In this document: in pieces, positions 36,901-44,800 of the stretch
How positions within the stretch are numbered: position 1 is the stretch's first letter
Layout of the letters: the number at the start of each line of letters is the position of its first letter
DNA from: Tenrec ecaudatus
Lineage: Eukaryota; Chordata; Mammalia; Afrosoricida; Tenrecidae
NCBI RefSeq assembly: GCF_050624435.1
Contig: NC_134539.1
Location: forward strand, 120,573,525-120,637,524
DNA: 64,000 nucleotides
Direction of reading: 5' to 3'
Program-made: the position numbers and the translations under genes
Notes under the pieces: generated by a model
What the model saw: only the letters and a program-made list of their open reading frames with translations
Databases searched by the model: none
What the model was told of the DNA's origin: nothing

Positions 36901-39900
36901 GCATTTCCCCACCAACTTTTAAAACCTCATGTATTTGGTGCTAGGAAGGATACCAAAATACTACTGGATCGACTAATGGGACAGGGCATCCTCCAGCCCA
37001 TGGGGCAGGAAGGAGCAGGCAGCAAAGATGAAAGGGGAGGGTAGAGCGCTCTGGAGCGGGCCCAAGGCCACCAACCATAAGGCTCACAGGTTAGGAAGTG
37101 AGGGGCCCTGGAGTGACTGGGGCACTGAGGGTGGGCATGCTGGGACCAGGAGGAGGGCACGAAAGATCCTGTGAGTCACTGGAGGGTTTTGCAGTTTGTC
37201 CCGAGTGCAACGGAAGCTGCCGGGCCTCTAAAGAGCCACCTAGGCGGCAGGAAGAGCTGAGCAAGTCACCACTCAGCGGCCCAGCACCAGGAGGTTGAAG
37301 ATTTCCAACAAGATTCTTAACCTGAGCGGCTCAATGTGTCTGGTCCACAATTCACGTCATTAGCAACTTCTCCGTCTCTCCTCCAGGGTCTCCCACCGGA
37401 ACTTTGTGCACCGATATAAGTTGCTGAGAAGGCTCCGCCCTCGCACATCTCCTGACCCCCACCGCCCATGTCCTGCCCAAGGACACTCAGGTGAGCCGTC
37501 CACTTGCCAGTTTTCTGTGGAGCCCCGGTTTCCCACCCCCCACCTCCAGCTCCCTCGAGGCTCCAGGGCGGCTGGCCATTCAGTTCTGCCTTCAGTGGGA
37601 GAAGCGACTCGAAGAAAATAACCCAGGTGGAAAGTGGGCAGGATCCTGCCGTAGCGCTAGTGCTTGGCAGTGGGAATTGGGGAAGGCTTCCTGGAGGAGG
37701 CATCAGGATGGACTGGATTAGCAAACAAAGGGCTTTTGCATGTCCGAGTTCGTGGAAGCCACTCCTGGGGGCCCTAAGCCACTCACCTGATGCATGAGGG
37801 CCGAGATCGGAGGGGAGGCCAAGGCGCTGTGGAGCTGGGGCCGGGCAGTCAGGAAAGAAGAAATGGACCAATGTGTGCATGATTGGCTAGAGAGAAAAGG
37901 ACAAGGAGCCGAGGCTTGGGGCGCTGCTGACCCCAGGCCTGCGTCCTGGCCTGTGGCCCAATTAGCCTACGGTCAGAATGTAAAAATAGCGAAGCTCTGG
38001 GAGTAAGATGGCCCAGGGACCAGGAAGCAAAGGCCAAGGGCTGACAGGAGGCTGCACTGGGCTGGATACCCGCCTGCCCTCCCCCGCCCCACTGGGCCCC
38101 TTGTACCCCACAGACTATTCCACTCTGCCACCTTCTCTCTTAGGCAGACTGTCACTTTCCTTTCCCCTTCTCCCCCTCTCTCTCCCCCTCTCTCCATGGT
38201 CTGCTTCCTGCTCTGTGCCCAAAGCCCCTCTGGCCCCTGGTTGGTTTGCAGCTGTTTCTCATCTGCGGGGTCTCCCTTGGCTGCCCCTGTCTCACCCAGG
38301 CATTGGCGGCTAGAGGTGGTCAGAGCCATCAGGTAACTGGCCCTCTCCAGGAGTCACCCAGGAGGTGCGGGAGGGAGGCGCAGGGGATAGACCTGGCCCT
38401 TCTGCGGTTTTTCTTTGCTGGCAGGGAGGCTGTGGGCTGAGGGAGGGCCCTGTTGGCTCAGGATGGCTGAGGTCTTGGAAACAAATGCAGCAGAGCAAGC
38501 AGCCGGGACTTCTGGCTGCGAGGAATTGCTTTACGGAGCATGCGTCCAGCACCCTGGGCCAGCCCACCTAAGGGACCTGTGGGGATCCCGAGATTGTCCC
38601 TGAGCTCCTGGGACAACCAGAAAGAAACAGCCTGGTCGGCTCGTGTTGAGCACTGCAGGAGAGGGGCTCCTGAGTGCTGGGGAGACAAAGGCCGGGCGAC
38701 AGAATGACAGAGGAGCATGCGAAGATGGCAGTGCTGATGTGGCCCTGTCTCCCACTCCCAGAAGACCCCCTTCACACTGAGGAGGCCCCACTGGAACCTC
38801 TCCTCCAGGACATTCTCCACACTCTGCCCGCTCTAGTGCGGGCAGCCGCCACCACACCAGTCCCCGTGCACTGTGGCAGGACCAAGGTGTTCATGACCGA
38901 GTCCACGGTGAGCTGGGAGGCAGGGAATGAGGCGCAGGAGGGGGGCAGGGATGGGGGCTCAGGAACTCAGTGGATGGCCTTCCCCAGCTGGAGCTTCTGG
39001 AAGGCGGGCGTGCCCAGGTCCTGGAGCAGTGTGCCCGCTGTGTTCAGGGCAGCTGGAGACGGCACCTGCACCGCAAGCAGGAGAGGCAGAGGAGGGCTGC
39101 TGTGCTCATCCAAGCAGGTAGGAGTGGTGCGCTGCTGAGGCCCCAGACCCCACTGGAGACTGGCTTCCTTTGAAACTTGGTGCACCGAGGCCCTCTCTCC
39201 TGAACCTCTCTCCCAGCCTCAGCAGGCCCCATCATACCCTAGAATTCGGATCCCTTGTCCAGCTCGCCCAGAGCATCTCAGTGGAGACCACCATCAATCA
39301 GGGCACCCCTACAGGTTGCTGTTGCTGCCACCGAGTCAATGCCAGGTCACAGTACCCTCACGGATGTCTTGTTCTCTCTCCGTTTCCGGGCACACCTAGC
39401 TGCTCGCTCCTGGTTGGTTCGGAAGCACATGCGGAAGCTGCACGTGGCGGCCAACGTCATCAAGCATGCGTGGCGCAGGTGGAGAGTGAGTGTCGGTCCC
39501 GATGGGCACCAGACAGGCCAATTCTGAAAGCAGGACACAGCATGGGTCGAGCAACCTGAAGCCTGTCCCTGGGGTAGAAGAGGAGGGTGGCACCACCCGT
39601 ACTGAAGGCTTGTGAAGGGAGAGTGGCAGAGCTGACTGACCCGGGACAATCCTAAACTCCCCAATTTGCCCAAGTATAGCTTTCTGTGAGGGCTGAGCAC
39701 GGGGCCAAGCGCACTGCCCCACGAAGAACCGGTCTCACCCAGTGTCCGCAGGCTTTCCGGGCCCCTTGATAAGCTGATTTACAAAAGATAGCTGGGTTTC
39801 CAGTTACCATTAAGAGGTAGATAAATAAGGAATGTTTTCTTTTTAAGATCAGAATGGCCTCCCTCGTTTCTGAGGAACTGGATGGTGTGGAAGGAAAACG

Positions 39901-41287
39901 CCCGTTTCAAGATCCCATTTCCCCAAGATTCACCCCATTGTCCCCAGCCCAGACCAAGCTCCAGGGGGCAGTGATCCGCCTCTGGCCACTGGGCCTGGTC
40001 CTAGCCAACTCGGCCACCAGTGTGCGTGGCTTTCAGAGGAAGCTGGTGGTCTGGGCCTGCCTCCAGCTGCCCTCTGGAGTGTCCAGCAGATCCACCGTCC
40101 AGACGGCACAACACCGCCAGGCTGGGGTCACGTCCATACGAGCGCTGCCTCAGGTAGGTTCTGTGGGGTGATCTGTCCTACTCACCCCCCACTGTCAAAG
40201 GCAGGAAGCAAGCTGTAAGGTCACAGGGCAAGCAGGACAGAGGCTGTGCCCGTAGGCCCCCAACTCCGCTAGGTGAGCAGCCAGCCTGCAGGGCCTGGGC
40301 ATGTTGAAACAGCCCGAGTGCTCTAGCAGCTCCCCAGACATCTTTGAACAGCAATGCTTGCGCCCTAGTACAGCTGGAGTTGGCACCACGCTCTCCCCAA
40401 ATGTTAGTCCTCGGTTTACCCCCTTTTCCAGCTGACGGGAGTGACTAGCACGCAAGTCCGTGTTCCGGGCACCCTTCAACATTATAGGCAGCCAGCACTC
40501 TGAAATAGCAGCCACGTGCTCCGTTAGAAATGAGTCGTGGGAAAGACTTGCATGCTGGAGGCCAGCACCTGCAGGGTTATCCTGTTCTCCCTGGCCAAGT
40601 CACGTCTCATTTCTGGATGAAGACACTCACCTCCGGCACAGGGCGGCAAAGGGTTACATGAAGTTGCAGGAGTAGTAGACAGGAGGCGCTGCATGTCTGA
40701 AGGAGTGAGCACAGGTCACGCCCTCCTGGGAACGTAACAAGTGATACCCAAGCTACAGCGAGTTCTCCCTCCCAGTGTTTCCTCATCTCCCAGCGAGTGG
40801 CTGTGAAATGGGGGACCTTAATACTGCCGTGGCGGACGAGAACAGCGTTTCCCAAAACGGGCGGCATGGCCCCTGGGGGACACCGGAAGGATCCGAGGGG
40901 CTGCTGCAAAAGCGGAGGCCTGACTTCACCCTGCATCAGAGGCTGTCGGGCAGGGGGTGCTGAGGGCTGGTTGTTTCCTGAAAAGGGGGCAGTAGGCCAA
41001 ATAAACCGGGAGCCTGTGTTTTAGACTAAGTACAGAAAACAGAAGGTTGACGGACTCAGTCCTGTCACCGCAGCACTGACCTGCCCGCGGGGCCGCTTCC
41101 AGTCCTGCACACCCAAGAGCTGGGGGGCTTTAGCAGCATCCCTCATCCCTCTCCCCAGGGTTCCGTCAAGTTTCACTGCAGAAAGTCTCCGCTGCGCCAC
41201 GCTGACATCTGCCCCGAGCCTCTGCCCTACAATGTCGCCGGCTTTAATCAGATTCTGCTGGAGAGGCCCCGACTGGTCCAGGTGTGA
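15925..41287 (+). CDS. MYO19: MYO19, unconventional myosin-XIX (24 coding exons, 958 aa)
   Basis: Myosin-XIX is a plus-end actin motor on the mitochondrial outer membrane, acting in mitochondrial movement and partition at cell division. I joined 24 exons with GT-AG edges; every phase agrees and the sum is 2877 nt, with no internal stop. Motor landmarks are the P-loop GESGAGKT (residues 132-139), switch [10 protein letters not shown] (190-198) and switch II DVYGFE (414-419). An [15 protein letters not shown] segment lies late in the head. IQ-like neck repeats follow at about 755-817, then a MyMOMA mitochondrial-targeting tail at about 818-958. The start is a four-codon exon (MLPQ, then a GTAACC donor), matching the known short MLQQ beginning. 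The C-terminus ends ...[10 protein letters not shown], about ten residues short of the human form as I recall it. Exons are listed separately. Confidence 0.96.
15980..16155 (-). repeat. AfroSINE, reverse, just after MYO19 coding exon 1
   Basis: GTGCTGACTCACAGCGACCC, GGGTTTCCAAGACTGTAAG and TGGTGGTTTCGAACTGCCG are in order. It begins only ~45 bases downstream of the 12-base exon. Confidence 0.85.
16256..16480 (-). repeat. LINE 3' end (RTE-like family), reverse
   Basis: TTTATCATGAATTGGGCGAA, TTTCCAAAGCAATCTGTTTC and CATTCAACAATTCGTAC match the family at 4140-4310. Confidence 0.55.
17175..17535 (-). repeat. Two AfroSINEs in tandem, reverse
   Basis: Copy one (17175-17360) has CTACAGGACAGGGTAGAACT and GTGGTTTCAAACTGCAGG. 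Copy two (17365-17535) starts with CATCAAGTTGAATCCGACTC and has TGGTGGGTTTGAACTTCAG. The head-to-tail layout resembles 8590-8915. Confidence 0.85.
17757..18300. repeat. Unclassified afrotherian interspersed repeat, copy 2
   Basis: It resembles 3555-4130 (TGATTTATTAG, GGAGCAACTTGGGAA). The 179-codon open frame here overlaps the repeat and has no protein relative I know. Confidence 0.5.
18690..18870. repeat. MIR-type SINE remnant
   Basis: CTTACAATAGCCCAGTGAGA, CCCATTTTGAAAATAAGGCT and CAGAGAGATTACGTGACT follow the order of the MIR core and 3' region. Confidence 0.6.
19300..19375 (-). repeat. AfroSINE fragment
   Basis: CTGCTGGTGGGTTTGAACTT and TGCCATCCAGGGACC are the reversed head of the SINE. 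The 3' part is missing. Confidence 0.65.
19395..19735 (-). repeat. Two LINE 3' ends side by side, reverse
   Basis: TTTTATTAGGGGCTCTTACA starts the first, and TTTTATTAGGGGCTCATACA near 19610 starts the second, with AATTGTATAAAGCATATCCG. Both are short copies of the CCCCCAATAAAA family. Confidence 0.8.
19848..20038 (+). repeat. AfroSINE, forward
   Basis: AGTGGCGTGGTTATATGCTC, TGGTGGTTCAAAACTAGC and GACAGTCTGCGTTCCT are tRNA-like head and body. Confidence 0.7.
20050..20200. repeat. MIR-type SINE remnant
   Basis: CCCATTTTGTAGATGAGGAA, GACTGAGGCACCAAGAGGTT and AATAAGTGGTAGATCCCAGG are the classic MIR order. Confidence 0.75.
22053..22205 (-). repeat. AfroSINE, reverse
   Basis: GGTTCTGACTCAGAGCAACC, TGGTGGGTTTGAACCACCA and ATCCCAGTG form the reversed body and head. 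It lies in MYO19 intron 3. Confidence 0.75.
22785..22855 (+). repeat. LINE 3' tip with A-rich tail
   Basis: GTATGGATTGTTATAAGAAC, AGAGCCCCCAATAAAATGAT and a simple A-rich tail. Only the last ~70 bases of the LINE were copied. Confidence 0.8.
24841..24953. mobile_element. 113-bp MITE with terminal inverted repeats and TA flanks
   Basis: The left end CCGTATATCCTCAAGTATAA pairs with the right end, whose reverse complement begins CTGCATATGCTCGAGTATAA (16 of 20 positions match). TA precedes and follows (24839-24840, 24954-24955), the duplication expected of Tc1/mariner-type elements. No coding capacity. It sits in MYO19 intron 4 and is old, with mismatched termini. Confidence 0.75.
25060..25165 (-). 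repeat. AfroSINE fragment with a CTG run
   Basis: TTGTTGCTGCTGCTGCTGTG begins the copy, then CTGACTCACCTGGCAC. The distal half is lost. Confidence 0.5.
25930..26310 (-). repeat. L1-type LINE 3' fragment, reverse
   Basis: GTGCAACCGCCACCACCTAG, TAGAGATTTCATATAATGGA, TGTCTGGCTTCTTCCACTCA and TTCATCCACATTTTA follow the L1 3' region read backwards. It ends ~200 bases before MYO19 exon 5. Confidence 0.8.
31490..31880 (+). repeat. AfroSINE split by a SPIN-like element
   Basis: The head CAGCTCTGGCGCAGTTGTTA and AGATCCGCGGTTTGACCCC lie left of the DNA transposon at 31641-31835. The 3' mark GGTTGTCATGAGTAAGCG lies right of it. Confidence 0.75.
31641..31835. mobile_element. SPIN-type non-autonomous hAT transposon, copy 1
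   Basis: The termini CAGCGGTTCTCAACC and, reversed, CAGCGCTTCTCAGCC are inverted repeats of the SPIN hAT family. The interior has GTCGAACGACCCTTTCACAG, GTAGCAACAAAACTCATG and TATGGTTGGGGG, in common with copy 2. The 8-bp flanks match poorly (TCAGACAG/TCCTCGAG), so the duplication has decayed. The family spread into tenrec and several unrelated tetrapods, which is why it is taken as a horizontal-transfer marker. Confidence 0.85.
34955..35003. repeat. 19-bp tandem repeat across the exon 17 donor
   Basis: Units GGCTGAGGTAACTAACCTA (34955-34973) and GGCTGAGGCAACTAACCTA (34974-34992) are followed by a partial third. The first unit holds the end of MYO19 exon 17 and its GT donor. The second has GC in the same place. 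Confidence 0.9.
35393..36050. repeat. Afrotherian repeat, copy 3, with SINE inside
   Basis: The left edge GGTTCTCTAGTGAAGC (35398) and right edge GGACTCAATTCCATCCATGA (to ~36050) fit the ends of a repeat I recall as common in elephant DNA. GTCCAAAGGACATG matches 3555-4130. An AfroSINE (35450-35610) and a CT-rich tract interrupt it. The class is not resolved. Confidence 0.6.
35450..35610 (-). repeat. AfroSINE, reverse
   Basis: CTGACTTACAGCGGCCTTGT, GGCTGGTGGTTTTGAACTGC and TGTGCCACCAGGGCTTC are in order. Confidence 0.85.
38988..41287 (+). other. MYO19: MYO19 neck and tail exons
   Basis: Exons 21 38988-39117, 22 39400-39485, 23 39848-40153 and 24 41159-41287. Exons 21-22 encode the light-chain-binding neck. 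[15 protein letters not shown] is a clear IQ-like repeat, preceded by a degenerate [12 protein letters not shown] copy and followed by [11 protein letters not shown]. Exon 23 (102 codons) starts the membrane-associating tail and includes the basic-hydrophobic stretch [15 protein letters not shown], with R before F here. Exon 24 finishes the tail; the stop TGA is at 41285-41287. In this family the tail, not the motor, docks the protein on mitochondria. Confidence 0.92.
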
Positions 41288-41644
41288 GTGCCTCCTGCCC
41301 TCTGCCCTCTCCTGGCGGTGATCCTTGGTGCCCTTTGTCTCTCCGAGGCCTTCTCCTGCCAGCCGGCTGCCTTGCCAAAGACACTTAATCAGCACACAGC
41401 TGCCAAACTATTCCCCCGGCGATGGCAGCACAGGAGCCTGCTGGCTGCGGTTCAGCCAGGGTGCAGTGGCGTGAGGGGGGGAGGGGCTGCTGAGCCAGTG
41501 ACAGAAGACCGTATTATGTCCACAGGGCCATCCCAGGGTACTGTCCATCTCCCAGGCACAGTACCCCGATTCCCTGTGAGCACTTTGAGAATTCTGGTTT
41601 GGGGGAATTTCACATTTGGTTCCTTAAAAAGGAACAAAACAGTA

Positions 41645-41770
41645 TTTAACAAATTGTCGATTTATTTAATATAATTGCAAATAACTAGAATACCATAAAC
41701 CTAGGATGAACATCATCACTCATGACATGGATCGTAACACCCAAAAATAAATCATTTTGCAACCACCGCT
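41645..41770. terminator. Facing polyadenylation signals of MYO19 and ZNHIT3
   Basis: A plus-strand AATAAA at 41746-41751 follows the MYO19 stop by about 460 bases. A minus-strand AATAAA (TTTATT at 41661-41666) follows the ZNHIT3 stop by about 205 bases. If both are used, the two mRNAs overlap by about 100-120 bases. This is inferred from hexamers only. Confidence 0.6.
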
Positions 41771-41870
41771 TTCTCTCCGTGAGCGCTTAAACTGAGGTGT
41801 CTGGGAGGTGACCTGCCAGGGTGGGCGGGCCGCTCTCCTGGGAGAAGGGCCCGCAGCACAGTGACCCAGC

Positions 41871-44800
41871 TCAATCCTCTGGCGGGGCCGGTGCCACGGC
41901 CTTTAAACAGCAGTCTGCGAACTCCACAAACAGGGGCTCTTGCATGCAGGCTCTCATGAGCTCTGCTTTGTCTTCTCCCTGGTCGAGGCTGACCATCAAC
42001 TGGCGTAGGTGCGGGTTCAGCAGTAAGCTCCGCAGTGGCGCCGAGTCCCCTTAGAAATTAACAAGGACAACCTGAGCTCAACAGGGCAGGTGGGAGCCAG
42101 CTGTTCTGCAGTAATGAGCAACTTAAGAGTCCCAGGTTACATCTAAACACCACAAATACATGTGGGCTTCAGAGAGTTGATGAAAAATTCCCCTATATTT
42201 GAGTTCCACTTTCCCACCAACTTTCTGAACTCCCCCACCCTTGTGCACAGCGAGCCTTAACAGGTTTGTTTGCTTTGGCGGAGAAAGCTCTCAGCGAGGA
42301 AGATACACTATAGTGGGGGTGGGGGTGGGGCAGGCGTGTCCACCTTTAACCACACCCAGACCAGAGCCCTTCTAGGAACTGAATGAGGAGTGCTGCAGGA
42401 ACGCAGGGCATCACTCATACCTGCTTTCCCCTAAATCAGCGGTTGTCAACCTGGGTGTGGAAAGATCCTTTCACATGGGTCACCTGATTCCTAACAGTAG
42501 CAAAATTACAGTTATGAAGTAACAAGAAAAATAATTTTATGGTTGGGGGAAGAGTTCACCATAACATGAACTGTACGAAAGAGTCACGGCCTTAAGAAGG
42601 TGGAGAGCCACTGCCCTAAAACATTAAATCCGGTGGTTACCAATCAGTACCATGGTCTGGGCTGCTGACTTCACACAGGGGCATGCGGGGGAACATAGGT
42701 GACTGCCCTACAGACGGGTCAGAGAGGAGTTTCCATACAGTGATCACTAAATCCAAGGCAGCATGGGAAGCGGAGAGAGGGCCTCACTCTGAAAGAGCAT
42801 GCTGTGGAGGGAGCCCGCTGGCCCAGGCAGGGCACAGGCTGGGAGGAGGACCAGGTGGAGGTAATGGCTGCTGGCGGCCCAGGAGGCCGCGTACGCCCTT
42901 CAGAGGTGGCTGGAGGGGGCAGGTACTGCTGAGGTAGTCGATAACTTTTATTAAAAATTACATTCCACACAAAGGATTGCATGTGTCTTCATGGGTTGGA
43001 GGACTCCCCAAGACCTGACCTTAGAAACCTAGAAACAAAGCTAGGCTCCATCGTCATCTTTTAGGTACTTATGTCACATTGGCTCAAAAAACGACTCACC
43101 CACAAATATTGTTCTTTTAAAGAAAACAGCTATTAAGAAACCAAACGGTGAACAATAACTTTAGAATGAAATTGTAGAGGGGCAGAAAACTAGAATGATG
43201 GAACCAGAACGAGTAGACTGGAAATACTGAGCATGCCCACTGTGAAGGTGGCTAACGAGTGGGCAGTGAGAACCTACGCTGTCATGTAAATCCTACACCA
43301 GGAACAGTAAATCTCAAAAGGATGAAAAAGAAAGGAATAAGCTGGGGAGAAATGGGAGCTGATATCAGGCTCAAGTGGGAAGAGAATGCTTTGAAATGAT
43401 GATGGCAGTATATGTGCAAATGTGCTCGACACACTGGATGAATGTATGGATTGTGATAAGAGATGTAAGAGCCCCCAATAAAAGTACTTAATAGAAAAAG
43501 GAATAAGTACAGACTTACCCAGAGTCTTTAAAATCTGCAGGGAAACTCTGTCCTCCTCCTCATCACTATTGAGAAAATCGGCTACCGATGACTCATCGTC
43601 TGAGGGAGACAAACAAGCCAACTGCTGATGGCAGGCAGGCGGGCACCGGCGTGTAAACCCCTCCAGTCACAAACACCCCACTGGCACCGGTGGCCACACT
43701 CCCACTCCTGGGAGGAAGGGGAAAGAGCAGATGCTTCCTGGGGCTCATACTCTGTTCTCGGCTTGGGACCTGATTTTCCAATCTCAGTACCATGGTTGCA
43801 GCTGTGTCAAGGACCAAAACAGAAGCGCTCTGAGCACCTGCTCAAGTACACCTGTCTGCTTTCAGCATCGGCAAAAACTGCGTGGCCCTACCCGAACCCA
43901 CTCGTTTCTCCAAGGGAGAAAAGGAGGCCCATCCCTCTGCTGTGACACTTCAGTGCTTTCTTGGCTGCTTTCAGAGCCTGGTCCCGGGGGCGGGAGACTG
44001 AGAAGGTTTCAGAGGAAGTTCGGGGATATGTGGGGCATAACAGTCCACTACTGCTATGCACTGCTGTGGGGAGCTGCCAGCAAGGTGACCTGGGTCAGAA
44101 GGGGCATCTGGCCTGGGCCAGCCCATGGAGGGCCACCAGAGCTGGGCCCACCCTACACCCTCCTCACACCCCTGCTGGGGCTTTGCTCACCAGGTCCTGT
44201 CAATGTCAATGATGACAAAGGGTGTCTCCACTCCTAGTGCTCAGGCTCAGGCAGGCTGTAGTATGCTGGGCTCCCAAGTTGTCCTTTCCTTTCCACCTAT
44301 CCTACTTGAAACCCCCTTTCCAAAAATCAACCAGCTCACCTTGGTTTTCCACAGGCTTCGTAGTTTTTGTAGGAAAGGATGAATTTCTTTTTTTCTTTGT
44401 GGGGTGAGTTTCTGAGTTGCACTGTTCTGAAAGACACATTTCAGGCCAAGCTGCCTCTACTTCAGTGACAAGAAGCTGCCCAGATCTGACCCCAAAGCCA
44501 ACTTGTGGGTGGTGAGGGCTAGGGGTGGGGCGTAGATAGAGGTGGAGCGAAGGAGTGGTACAAAGAAAACCCCAAGCCGGGCAGAGGGGCTAAGGAAGCG
44601 GATCTCAGGCATCCCAAGGGCCCATTCCCACCCTTCCTCCTGGCTTAACCCCACAGGGCTTCCAGCAGGACTAAGGTGCATACTGACTCCCAATTTTCTC
44701 AAGACGCTAAATTTGTACCATGTGCCACTGGGAACACAAAAGTGAAAGTTGCTAGCCCATCCTCAGAGGGGGTTAGTATGATGGGGTAGCACTGAGTAAA

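Larger units (their letters stand above)
15925..38907 (+). other. MYO19: MYO19 head exons, coordinates and landmarks
   Basis: Coding exons: 1 15925-15936 (start codon); 2 21243-21381; 3 21751-21899; 4 23269-23382 (P-loop); 5 26514-26646; 6 27156-27225 (switch I); 7 27610-27712; 8 28074-28170; 9 28265-28341; 10 30136-30226; 11 30634-30805; 12 32371-32444; 13 32896-33017 (switch II); 14 33225-33338; 15 33497-33673; 16 33887-34039; 17 34854-34961; 18 36409-36479; 19 37387-37490; 20 38762-38907. All are bounded by AG and GT. Intron phases 0 and 1 are common; phase 2 occurs after exons 6, 11 and 18. The largest coding-region intron (15937-21242) holds SINEs, a LINE end and an unclassified repeat. 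Exon 7's donor (CAG|GTCTGG) is the weakest. Confidence 0.92.
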
